11,647 nt of DNA from CAZVWV01 sp964631745 (GTDB lineage: Bacteria; Bdellovibrionota_C; UBA2361; JBGSMV01): NCBI GenBank assembly GCA_964631745.1, contig CAZVWV010000122.1, forward strand, positions 1-11,647. The letters are read 5' to 3'. The notes beneath the pieces are model-generated. The model did not search any database. It worked only from the letters and a program-made list of their open reading frames with translations, and was not told the origin of the DNA. Of this stretch, positions 1 through 6,411 are shown piece after piece; position 1 is the stretch's first letter; the number at the start of each line of letters is the position of its first letter. Made by a program: the position numbers and the translations under genes.

Positions 1-50
1 TCTGCTAACAATATCAATTGATTACCTCATCAGTAAGTGACATTCGTCTC

Positions 51-69
51 TGAGGTGAAAAGTACCTCA
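51..69. repeat. Short inverted repeat upstream of the PurD-like gene
   Basis: TGAGGT (51-56) and ACCTCA (64-69) are perfect 6-base arms around a 7-base loop. ACCTCA also occurs as a direct copy at 24-29, 40 bases upstream of the second arm. Three copies of one hexamer in a 132-base upstream region could be an operator or an mRNA hairpin. Six-base arms are common by chance, so this is weak. The GC-rich patch after it (CCGG at 70-73, 77-80 and 81-84) adds further local symmetry. Confidence 0.3.
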
Positions 70-132
70 CCGGCAACCGGCCGGCCTATATAGAGTTTCC
101 CCCAACGCCCGATGATGCTACTTTAGATCTCC

Positions 133-1425
133 ATGATTAAGAAAAAATTCCTATTTGTTTCCTACGACGCGCTTATTAGCGATATTGCTTGGCATGTGGT
201 CAAAGATGGACATGAGGTGAAGTACTGGATTCGCGAGAAAGACAGCAAAGACTGCGCTGACGGGTTTGTGCCCAAGATCGATAACTGGAAGGCCGAGGTG
301 GACTGGGCCGATATTATAGTTTTTGATGACGTGCTTGGCATGGGCACTTGGGCGGAGGAGCTTCGTAAGAAGGGAAAGCTGGTTGTGGGCGGCACGGTTT
401 ACACTGACAAACTTGAAGATGACCGCACCTTTGGGCAGGAAGAGCTTAAAAAATACGGTGTGAGCATTATTCCTTTTCAGGATTTTACTTCGTTTGACGA
501 CGCCATCGCTTTCGTAACTGCCAACCCTAGTCGCTACGTGATTAAGCCAAGCGGCGAGGCTCAAAACTTTAAGGGCCTCTTGTTCGTGGGCGAAGAAGAG
601 GATGGCAAAGATGTCGTGCAGATGCTTGAAGCCTACAAAAAGACCTGGTCCAAGAAAATTAAGATCTTTCAGCTACAAAAGCGTGTCACCGGTGTTGAAG
701 TAGCGGTGGGAGCGTTTTTTAACGGAAATAAGTTTGTTACCCCGATTAACGTAAACTTCGAACATAAAAAGCTCTTTCCCGGCAACATCGGCCCCGCCAC
801 AGGCGAGATGGGCACTACCATGTATTGGAGCGAGCCCAATAAGATCTTCGCCGCAACTTTGGCAAAGATGGAGAGCAAGCTAGCCCATGAAAAATATGTC
901 GGCTATATCGATGTAAACTGTATCGTAAACGCCCAAGGCATCTATCCGCTAGAATTCACGGCGCGTTTTGGTTACCCCACCATAAGTATTCAGATGGAAG
1001 GCATTAACATGCCCATTAGTGAGTTTCTTTACGGATTGGCCGATGGCTCACTAGCCGAGTTTAAATATAAGCGCGGCTTCCAGATCGGTGTACGCATCGT
1101 AATGCCGCCCTTTCCATTTAATGATCCCAAGACGCATAACACCTACACCAAAGAGTCTGTGATTATGTTCAAAAAGCCAAGCTTCGATGGAATTCACATC
1201 GAAGACGTGAAGCTTCTAAATGGCGAATGGGTGATCGCCGGTGAAACCGGAGTAGTCCTAATCGTAGTCGGAACCGGCCAAACTATGAAGCAAGCTAGAG
1301 CGCAAGTATACAGCCGTGTCTCGAACATCATGATCCCCTCTATGTACTACCGCGACGATATCGGCGATAGATGGTTCGAGGATTCTGATAGGCTGCACGC
1401 TTGGGGGTATTTGCGGAGTATGTAA
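133..1425 (+). CDS. PurD-like ATP-grasp ligase (divergent phosphoribosylamine-glycine ligase paralogue)
   Basis: This 430-residue protein has about the length of bacterial PurD and the same ATP-grasp layout. There is an N-terminal Rossmann-like segment (KKFLFVSYDAL). Next come a linker helix typical of the family (about residues 98-116, DRTFGQEELKKYGVSIIPF), a nucleotide-binding strand YVIKPSG, the GVEVAVGAFFNG strand, a KKLFPGNIGPATGEMGT loop matching the PurD loop xxLFxGxxGPxTGGMGx, and a metal/ATP-binding segment PLEFTARFGYP. PurD normally reads EFNARFGDPE there, so a metal-ligand Asn has become Thr and the following DPE is lost. The N-terminal GGREHA motif of true PurD is also missing. 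I infer an amine/carboxylate ligase with a different substrate, not the purine-pathway enzyme. The ATG at 133 is well placed for the fold but has no clear Shine-Dalgarno. The gene converges on the minus-strand gene 4 bases beyond its stop. Confidence 0.85.
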   Translation: MIKKKFLFVSYDALISDIAWHVVKDGHEVKYWIREKDSKDCADGFVPKIDNWKAEVDWADIIVFDDVLGMGTWAEELRKKGKLVVGGTVYTDKLEDDRTFGQEELKKYGVSIIPFQDFTSFDDAIAFVTANPSRYVIKPSGEAQNFKGLLFVGEEEDGKDVVQMLEAYKKTWSKKIKIFQLQKRVTGVEVAVGAFFNGNKFVTPINVNFEHKKLFPGNIGPATGEMGTTMYWSEPNKIFAATLAKMESKLAHEKYVGYIDVNCIVNAQGIYPLEFTARFGYPTISIQMEGINMPISEFLYGLADGSLAEFKYKRGFQIGVRIVMPPFPFNDPKTHNTYTKESVIMFKKPSFDGIHIEDVKLLNGEWVIAGETGVVLIVVGTGQTMKQARAQVYSRVSNIMIPSMYYRDDIGDRWFEDSDRLHAWGYLRSM

Positions 1426-1429
1426 TTTG

Positions 1430-2116
1430 TCATTGGCTTCGCGCTTCTTCAGCGGGAATTGTAAAGCCCAAAAGCCCCGCAAACTGCCGCAACATCCCCA
1501 GCGAGCCATTTGGCCAGCTGGTTTTGCTCTTAAGCGCCTGGGCTTCGTAATTAAAAATCAATTTACTTGCGGAAGCTTCAAGCGTGATACTTTCGTTCGT
1601 ATCGGGAATTAATCCAAAGAGGCTGGACTTCATCTTGAAAAATTCTAGCCCGAATCTTACGTAATCTATCTCAAGCGGGAAGGCTCTACCGATGTCGATG
1701 AGTGTTACGGCTTCGGAGAGATTTTGCGAACGTTTTTCCCTTACTGCATAGCGGATGCCTCCACTATCTGGGAAGTCCACAAACTCTGTGGTGAGGACGA
1801 ATGTAAACGCCGATTTGCCAAACTCCTTCTTTGGATGGATCTCCTCGTGGTTATCAGAAAAACATCGGCCGCCCACAAAAAGTAGTTCATCTTTAGTGGG
1901 CGAAAATTCCGGCTTGTTTCCTAAATCAGCATTCGGCAAATCACTTCCTTTTAGATTCAGTATCTCCGCACTTCCTACCATGGGGGCAACAATATCTCGC
2001 GTTAGCCCCTCGACAATTCTGCTAAGTTCTCCGGTTTGTAAGTCGGCTTCATGAGACACCCCTAGGGTGTGGCCGAATGGGAAGAACTTGAAACCTCGAA
2101 CGACTTTTGCCGACAT
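1430..2116 (-). CDS. Hypothetical protein, 228 residues, no recognised family
   Basis: I do not recognise this protein. It reads open from an ATG at 2116 (minus strand) to a TGA at 1430, and codes on the strand opposite to all its neighbours. It has no hydrophobic segment long enough for a membrane span and no signal peptide, so it is probably cytoplasmic. The middle has alternating hydrophobic stretches (AFTFVLTTEFVDF, AVTLIDIGRAFPLEIDYVRF) suggestive of a beta-rich fold. A weak AGG Shine-Dalgarno lies about 9 bases before the ATG. The gene is transcribed divergently from the pilus operon and the two share a 211-base promoter region, so a regulatory link is possible but unproven. The opposite strand shows only short, interrupted reading frames, which supports this as the real gene. 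Confidence 0.75.
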   Translation of the reverse strand: MSAKVVRGFKFFPFGHTLGVSHEADLQTGELSRIVEGLTRDIVAPMVGSAEILNLKGSDLPNADLGNKPEFSPTKDELLFVGGRCFSDNHEEIHPKKEFGKSAFTFVLTTEFVDFPDSGGIRYAVREKRSQNLSEAVTLIDIGRAFPLEIDYVRFGLEFFKMKSSLFGLIPDTNESITLEASASKLIFNYEAQALKSKTSWPNGSLGMLRQFAGLLGFTIPAEEARSQ

Positions 2117-2155
2117 AAATGAAACCTATCACGCCAAGCCTAGCACTAATAGTCT

Positions 2156-2161
2156 TTTATA
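2156..2161 (-). promoter_or_regulatory. Possible -10 element for the minus-strand hypothetical gene
   Basis: Read on the minus strand this is TATAAA, about 40 bases before the ATG at 2116, which would give a leader of about 33 bases. No good -35 hexamer sits at the right distance. One copy of the AGATCCTTAT repeat overlaps its edge, which would suit a regulator that controls access. The assignment is weak. Confidence 0.3.
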
Positions 2162-2188
2162 GATCCTTATAGGAAAAGAGATCCTTAT
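2161..2188. repeat. Perfect 10-base direct repeat in the divergent promoter region
   Basis: AGATCCTTAT occurs at 2161-2170 and again at 2179-2188, an 18-base period. A shorter TTATAG repeat (2157-2162 and 2167-2172) is nested in the same stretch. The repeat lies between the two divergent genes, next to the candidate minus-strand -10 and about 17 bases upstream of the candidate -35 of the pilus operon. Tandem sites of this spacing are typical of activators or response regulators that bind as direct-repeat dimers. The operon's own kinase and receiver genes make auto-regulation an idea worth testing, but nothing in the sequence names the binding protein. Confidence 0.5.
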
Positions 2189-2204
2189 TTTTAGCAAACT
2201 TATT

Positions 2205-2233
2205 TTGATTAACGATTTTCAGCCTGATAGTCT
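2205..2233 (+). promoter_or_regulatory. Candidate sigma70-type promoter for the tad operon
   Basis: TTGATT (2205-2210) as -35 is followed after 17 bases by TAGTCT (2228-2233) as -10, with TG one base before it (2225-2226), giving an extended -10. The -35 matches TTGACA at four of six positions and the -10 matches only at three of six, so the TG helps. Transcription would start near 2240, leaving a leader of about 88 bases before tadZ. No sigma54 or flagellar sigma28 promoter was seen in the region. Confidence 0.4.
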
Positions 2234-2247
2234 CGGTTGTGCTTTAT

Positions 2248-2272
2248 ATCCGGTGTGAAATCCGGATTTTTT
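2248..2272 (+). terminator. Terminator-like hairpin in the tad operon leader
   Basis: ATCCGG (2248-2253) pairs with CCGGAT (2262-2267) over an 8-base loop, and six T residues (2267-2272) follow at once. This is the form of a weak intrinsic terminator, placed 55 bases before the tadZ start. ATCCGG is also directly repeated at 2260-2265 with a 12-base period, so it could instead be a protein-binding site. If the promoter at 2205-2233 is right, the hairpin would start within about 10 bases of the transcript's 5' end. That is early for termination and favours a leader or operator role. Confidence 0.4.
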
Positions 2273-2327
2273 CAAGTAGGTTCTGCGCTTTTGCCCCCAT
2301 AGAAACTTATATCTAGCAGGGTCTTAA

Positions 2328-3800
2328 ATGCTCAAGATCTTTATCGTCGACAAGACTGCGGAATCGAGAAATCGATTGCTTAATAAAATTAACGAACTCG
2401 TGCGGGCTGACTTGGCCGATCTCGATATTATGCCGCGCCTCACCTTGAAGCCGCTTTCTCCGCAAGAATTAAAATTTAACGCGCTTCCCGATGTCTGCAT
2501 AATCGGAGAACAGCTGCTCACAGAGGATCTGACGCATCTGGGCGAAATCAAGAAACTGGTTCAGAGCGCAGCCTTGTTGGTAAAAATTGGGCCCTCCCTC
2601 AACAACATTGCGGCGATTGAACAGCTCGCGCGCTTTGGCGCGGACGATGTGATCACCGATGACATCACCGCTAAAGATCTAATACGAAAGATTATTCTTC
2701 TAACTCGCAGAATCGGAACAAAAAAGCCAGGGCAACTTATCGTGGTTGATTCTGCCAAGGGCGGCACCGGAGTCACCACAATTTGTGCTGCTTTGGGAGA
2801 GGCCATCGCTGCGACCGGTAGACGCGTAGCGCTTTTGGATTTTGATTTTGATACCCAAGATTTGAGCCGCTTTCTTCAAGCCAGGCCTTTTGTTAACGAA
2901 AATCTTCTATCGATGCTTGAGAACGAACGCGCCATTACGCAAGAGTTTGTGGAGCAGTGTTTAATCAAGGTTTGGGAGGACACAGAGCTTTACTGCATGC
3001 CGCCCGTGGCCGATAGCGATCAGATCTATGATTCGCGCTCAGGGTATTCGCGCGGTTTTGTCTCGGTGCTTGAACTGCTGGATTCGGAGTTCGATACCGT
3101 TATCGTCGATAGCGGCGCAGCTCGGGGATCTTTACTAAAAGCGCTCTACCGTGCTGCCGATAAAGTGGTATTGGTCGTCAACAACGATCCGGCTACTTTG
3201 TACTCTGCGGTCGACAAGGTTTCAAAGATCAAAGCCCATACTCCAGGTGCTGGGTTGATTGTGGTGGATAACGCCTCGTCGAAAAACGGATTACCCAACA
3301 GTTTGCTTCGAAGTGAGTTCAATCGTGCCGCGAAAATTACGGACGATGCCTGGCTTGAAACCTCGATCCCGTTTTGCAAAGAAGGGAGCCGCTGGCCCGG
3401 TTCCGGCTCGACCCTGCTTTCGCAGGGGAAAAACACCTTGGAGAAAGCCTTCGGAAATCTAGTGCTAAAATTATCCGGAAAAGCTACTGAGCTCGGTGAA
3501 GAAACCGCTGCAAGTAAAACCTTATTCTTTGGATGGATTAGGTCTCGTGCCAAAAAGCATAAAATTAATCAGGCCTCGTTGCCGGAGCCTACTAAGTTGG
3601 CAGGGTTATCAGCGCCTGCACCAATGCATAGCGAGGGTGTGCACTTAGTGCGTGAGCCCTTGCCGGAACTTCCATCACCGCAAGATTTAATTCATCCTGC
3701 CGCGGAGATTTCAGCAAAGAATGGCAGTTATTCTTCGGAGGCTAACGAATTAGCTGAACTAGATATCGACGCATTGGTGTCTGGCGCAAAGGTGGCCTAA
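2328..3800 (+). CDS. tadZ: TadZ/CpaE: pseudo-receiver plus MinD/ParA-family ATPase for Tad pilus localisation
   Basis: TadZ/CpaE proteins sit at the inner membrane or pole and position the Tad pilus machinery. This 490-residue protein has three parts. Residues 1-128 form a receiver-like domain that lacks the phosphorylation residues: the start is IVDKTAES, and the usual phospho-Asp strand reads DVCIIGEQL with no Asp at the site. This is typical of the family. Residues 136-390 are a MinD/ParA ATPase with a deviant Walker A (KGGTGVTT, 144-151), a Walker A' strand (LLDFDFD, D171/D173) and a Walker B strand (FDTVIVDS, D261). Residues 400-490 are a proline-rich, probably flexible tail ending in an acidic/hydrophobic peptide (LAELDIDALVSG, 475-486) similar to a FliM-type receiver-binding motif. 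The ATG at 2328 has CAGGG 6 bases upstream. It is the first gene of the apparent operon, with the pilin gene 25 bases behind it. Confidence 0.93.
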   Translation: MLKIFIVDKTAESRNRLLNKINELVRADLADLDIMPRLTLKPLSPQELKFNALPDVCIIGEQLLTEDLTHLGEIKKLVQSAALLVKIGPSLNNIAAIEQLARFGADDVITDDITAKDLIRKIILLTRRIGTKKPGQLIVVDSAKGGTGVTTICAALGEAIAATGRRVALLDFDFDTQDLSRFLQARPFVNENLLSMLENERAITQEFVEQCLIKVWEDTELYCMPPVADSDQIYDSRSGYSRGFVSVLELLDSEFDTVIVDSGAARGSLLKALYRAADKVVLVVNNDPATLYSAVDKVSKIKAHTPGAGLIVVDNASSKNGLPNSLLRSEFNRAAKITDDAWLETSIPFCKEGSRWPGSGSTLLSQGKNTLEKAFGNLVLKLSGKATELGEETAASKTLFFGWIRSRAKKHKINQASLPEPTKLAGLSAPAPMHSEGVHLVREPLPELPSPQDLIHPAAEISAKNGSYSSEANELAELDIDALVSGAKVA

Positions 3801-3811
3801 GAGATTTTTTT

Positions 3812-3818
3812 AGAGGAG
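3812..3818 (+). promoter_or_regulatory. Strong Shine-Dalgarno for the pilin gene
   Basis: AGAGGAG ends 7 bases before the flp ATG at 3826. It is the best ribosome-binding site in the operon, in keeping with a structural subunit needed in large amounts. Confidence 0.75.
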
Positions 3819-3825
3819 TACTTTT

Positions 3826-4026
3826 ATGATTGTGAATCTTTTGAAGATTAAGCTGGATAGCATGAGCGAGCGAGGATACACCTTGCTTGAATATTCAGTG
3901 GGCGCTGCCGTTTTGATGACCATCGTGATGGTTGGACTAAACGCGTTTGGTATTGGTTTGCAAGCATTCTTCAACAATTTGGGTACCTGGGTTCAAACGG
4001 TCACTCCGGTTGTACTAAACACCTGA
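3826..4026 (+). CDS. flp: Flp-type major pilin precursor
   Basis: This small 66-residue prepilin has the diagnostic Flp processing site. The leader is 17 residues (MIVNLLKIKLDSMSERG) and cleavage by a TadV/CpaA-type prepilin peptidase after G17 would leave Y18 as mature residue 1. Mature positions 5 and 6 are then E22 and Y23 (YTLLEYS), exactly the G|xxxxEY rule of Flp pilins. A hydrophobic helix follows (about residues 24-46, SVGAAVLMTIVMVGLNAFGIGLQ), then a short polar tail. The mature protein is 49 residues, normal for Flp and too short for TadE/TadF pseudopilins. It lies between tadZ and cpaB rather than at the head of the cluster as in Aggregatibacter or Caulobacter. Only one pilin copy is in the window. 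The peptidase gene must be elsewhere. Confidence 0.93.
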   Translation: MIVNLLKIKLDSMSERGYTLLEYSVGAAVLMTIVMVGLNAFGIGLQAFFNNLGTWVQTVTPVVLNT

Positions 4027-4073
4027 AGCAAAAGGCAGCACTCTTGCCGCTAATTTAATTGATCGGAATTATT

Positions 4074-4991
4074 ATGCCAATCAGAGCCTCACTCTCTGGA
4101 GCTCGTAGACGCCGCGCCTACAGCAATATTGTAGGCTGGCTGTGCGTGTCCGGTGCTATTATCGCGGCGGCGCTAATCCTGGGGCGACAGTCGCCCCAGG
4201 TTGAAGCCCGAGAACCGCAGCCCCAAGTGGTGGCGCAATTTGATACCTTGCTTGTGCCGGTTCCTTTGGAAGCGGTCTCGGCAGGGGTGCGGGTCTCAGA
4301 TATAAAAACGCACTTGGTAACCTTTCCTGCGCACCAAGTTCCTGCGGGAGCGATAACCGACCTAACTCCATTTAAAGATAGCTTAACCACTTCGCCGTTA
4401 CCGGCGAGTTTGCCGCTCTTTGAGGAGAACTTGAGCAGCACCGGATTAGCTAAGAACCCGGTAATCGATCGCATCCCTCCCGGCATGCGCGCCATGACGG
4501 TCAAGGTCGATGCAACCTCCGCCGTTGAGGGCTGGGCAGGCTCCGGGGCTTTTGTGGATGTGCTCTTGGTGCAAAACGACAGAACTTCGGTGGTAGCAGA
4601 GAATGTGAAAATTCTCTCTGCTGAACGGAAAGTTGCCGCCGTTGATGGCGCGGCCTCGCCAAACGTGCCGAGCACGGTCACGCTGCTTGTTACTCAGGAA
4701 CAGTGCTTGGCGATTAACACCGCCATACCGTTGGGGCGTATAGCTTTTGCGCTTCGCGGCGGCAGGGATCGTGACACCTGGGATCAGACTATGTACTCAG
4801 CCGAGGCTCTAAAGAGCGGATCTAGCAAGGGAACAGCGAAAGAAGAGGCAGTGCGTGGATACATCTCCGTTAAAGAGGGGCGCGATCATAAATCCTTTGC
4901 GCTATCGGGGGACAAATGGGTGGCCACCGAGGTCATTCCCGAAGGTTTCATGGTCAATAACAACGAGAGAAATCTAAAAGAGAAGAGGTAG
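4074..4991 (+). CDS. cpaB: CpaB/RcpC: SAF-domain Tad pilus assembly protein
   Basis: CpaB/RcpC is a periplasmic inner-membrane-anchored protein thought to stabilise or gate the outer-membrane secretin through SAF domains. The 305-residue protein has a basic N-terminus (RRRR, residues 11-14), one membrane span (about 19-36), and then a SAF-like region. That region includes VPVPLEAVSAGVRVSDIKTHLVTFP, the VPAGAITD step and the hallmark IPPGMRAMTVKVDATSAVEGWAGSGAFVDVLLV. It continues with the repeated strand ENVKILSAER and TVTLLVTQEQ, the usual end of the RcpC domain. An in-frame TTG at 4059 would add five residues. I prefer the ATG at 4074, which has CGGAA 5 bases upstream while the TTG has no Shine-Dalgarno. 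The stop is 2 bases from the cpaF start, with no secretin gene between. A perfect 23-bp palindrome lies in codons 35-43. Confidence 0.9.
   Translation: MPIRASLSGARRRRAYSNIVGWLCVSGAIIAAALILGRQSPQVEAREPQPQVVAQFDTLLVPVPLEAVSAGVRVSDIKTHLVTFPAHQVPAGAITDLTPFKDSLTTSPLPASLPLFEENLSSTGLAKNPVIDRIPPGMRAMTVKVDATSAVEGWAGSGAFVDVLLVQNDRTSVVAENVKILSAERKVAAVDGAASPNVPSTVTLLVTQEQCLAINTAIPLGRIAFALRGGRDRDTWDQTMYSAEALKSGSSKGTAKEEAVRGYISVKEGRDHKSFALSGDKWVATEVIPEGFMVNNNERNLKEKR
4178..4200. repeat. Perfect 23-base palindrome (11-base arms) inside cpaB
   Basis: CCTGGGGCGAC (4178-4188) and GTCGCCCCAGG (4190-4200) are exact reverse complements around a single A (4189). In RNA it would fold as a 10-pair, GC-rich stem with a CAG loop. 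It lies within the cpaB coding sequence right after the codons for the membrane span, about 150 bases downstream of the flp stop. No T-run follows, so it is not a standard terminator. It may act as an mRNA stability, processing or ribosome-pausing element, or as a dyad protein site. Confidence 0.8.
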
Positions 4992-4993
4992 GC

Positions 4994-6397
4994 GTGCGAA
5001 AGATCGACTCGACCTTTATCAAGGAGCTCGGAGCCGCATCTTCGCAGAAGGCCCTGCCGGGCCCCAAAATGGACCTGCGCCCGGGTAAAGGACGCGCCAC
5101 GCTTTCGCCCTCTCTGGCATACATTTTAGAAAACGTAGAGCGCGAACTCGGGATCATTATCAACGATTCCGGCGACCGACAATTTTCAAGTGCCGAGCTT
5201 GAGGATCTTATCAAGGGCGTAGCCGAACGTTTAGGCTTTGAGCTTTCGAACTACGAACGCGACGAGGTCTTGGTATTTCTTGAACGTGACGCCAAGCCGT
5301 TTGGGCCTTTGCAAGAGCTGGTGGACGATCCCACAGTGTCGGACATCATCGTTTCTGATTATTCGAAAGTTGCGGTTCAGCAGGGGCGCAGAAATTTTGT
5401 GACAGAGGTGAACTTTCCCACACAGGAAGCTTACGAGGCTTTTGTGGAAAAATTATTGTTGAAAGCGGGTTCGAGCTACTCCACAAAAAAACCTGTCGCA
5501 GACGGTATGATCGGGGGTTTTGCAAGAATTCATGTGGTGCATCGCGCGCTTTGTGAGACCGGTCCATATTTAACTATTCGATTGAATAGATTCTCCTCGG
5601 TCGCCATTCGAGATCTAGTGGGGAGTGGCATGGGGCCGGAGGATCTTTTTCGCTACCTAAAAGGGGTGGTCTTTACTGGGAATACCTTACTTATATGTGG
5701 CGAGGTCGGAACCGGGAAAACTACGCTGGCTAGAGCGTTGGCCTCGGCGGTGCCGGGGGACGAATCCATATTAGTGATCGAAGACACGCCCGAGATCCGG
5801 CTTGAGCATCCGCATGTGCGTTATGTGACCACGCGCGAGGCCAACACAGATGGCGCCGGGCGCGTGACACCGAGTGAGTGTATTCGTGCGGGCATGCGCA
5901 TGGCTATGAATCGAATCATTTTTGGCGAGATGCGAGACGCCGAGGCCGCCGAAGCCTTTGTGGATGTTTGTGCATCGGGGCATCCAGGACTTTCAACCAT
6001 TCACGCTAAGAGCGCTGCCGATGCGGTTACCCGTCTTGAGCTGTTCCTTGGCCGCGCGCAACGCGGTGTTAGTAGACAGGTGCTAAGCGAACAGATCGCC
6101 ACGGCCGTGCAAGTAATAGTGTACGTTGATATCTGCCACGCCACCGGCAAGCGCCGCATTGTCGAGGTGCGAGAAGTCGGCCCGGTGGCTGATGGAGTTT
6201 TAAGACAACGCGAGATGTTTAGGTATCAACTGCAAAAAGGGATGCCAAGCTGGAAAGTTGTAACTCGCGTGAGCGCGCATCGCGACCAGATTGAGGCCAT
6301 CACCGATCCGGTTATTCTTAGTAAGTACGCGGCCACTTTGGAGCTTGAGTTGGATCTGCTTTACAAAGAGGCGGCCTACCGCCATATGGCCGCGTGA
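4994..6397 (+). CDS. cpaF: CpaF/TadA: Tad pilus secretion ATPase
   Basis: CpaF/TadA is the hexameric cytoplasmic ATPase that powers assembly, and in some species retraction, of Tad pili. The 467-residue protein has an N-terminal helical region (about 35-100) and the family strand VDDPTVSDIIVSDYSKVAVQ (110-129). The T2SSE/VirB11-like core has Walker A GEVGTGKTT (236-244), an Asp box VIEDTPEI (261-268), a Walker B region RIIFGEMRDAEA (307-318, E312) and a His box GHPGLSTIHAKSAADAVTRLE (329-349, H337). Walker B usually reads GEVRGGEA; MRDAEA is a mild departure. The start is GTG at 4994 with AGAGG 5 bases upstream. The gene sits 2 bases after cpaB and 14 bases before tadB, as expected for co-expressed motor and platform genes. 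Confidence 0.95.
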   Translation: MRKIDSTFIKELGAASSQKALPGPKMDLRPGKGRATLSPSLAYILENVERELGIIINDSGDRQFSSAELEDLIKGVAERLGFELSNYERDEVLVFLERDAKPFGPLQELVDDPTVSDIIVSDYSKVAVQQGRRNFVTEVNFPTQEAYEAFVEKLLLKAGSSYSTKKPVADGMIGGFARIHVVHRALCETGPYLTIRLNRFSSVAIRDLVGSGMGPEDLFRYLKGVVFTGNTLLICGEVGTGKTTLARALASAVPGDESILVIEDTPEIRLEHPHVRYVTTREANTDGAGRVTPSECIRAGMRMAMNRIIFGEMRDAEAAEAFVDVCASGHPGLSTIHAKSAADAVTRLELFLGRAQRGVSRQVLSEQIATAVQVIVYVDICHATGKRRIVEVREVGPVADGVLRQREMFRYQLQKGMPSWKVVTRVSAHRDQIEAITDPVILSKYAATLELELDLLYKEAAYRHMAA

Positions 6398-6411
6398 GTC
6401 GAGAGGCGTAG

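Noticed and set aside
2234..2327. Possible cyclic-di-GMP riboswitch in the tad leader
   Set aside because: The leader is short and lacks the conserved helices and tetraloop-receptor features of the GEMM family; only one small hairpin is visible.
4034..4046. GGCA/TGCC hairpin between flp and cpaB
   Set aside because: Only four pairs and no T-run; too weak to call as a terminator for the pilin transcript.
4118..4681. 187-codon open frame on the minus strand
   Set aside because: It lies wholly inside cpaB, whose product is a clear family member. The minus frame gives a low-complexity Ser/Thr/Ala-rich product with no recognisable domain.
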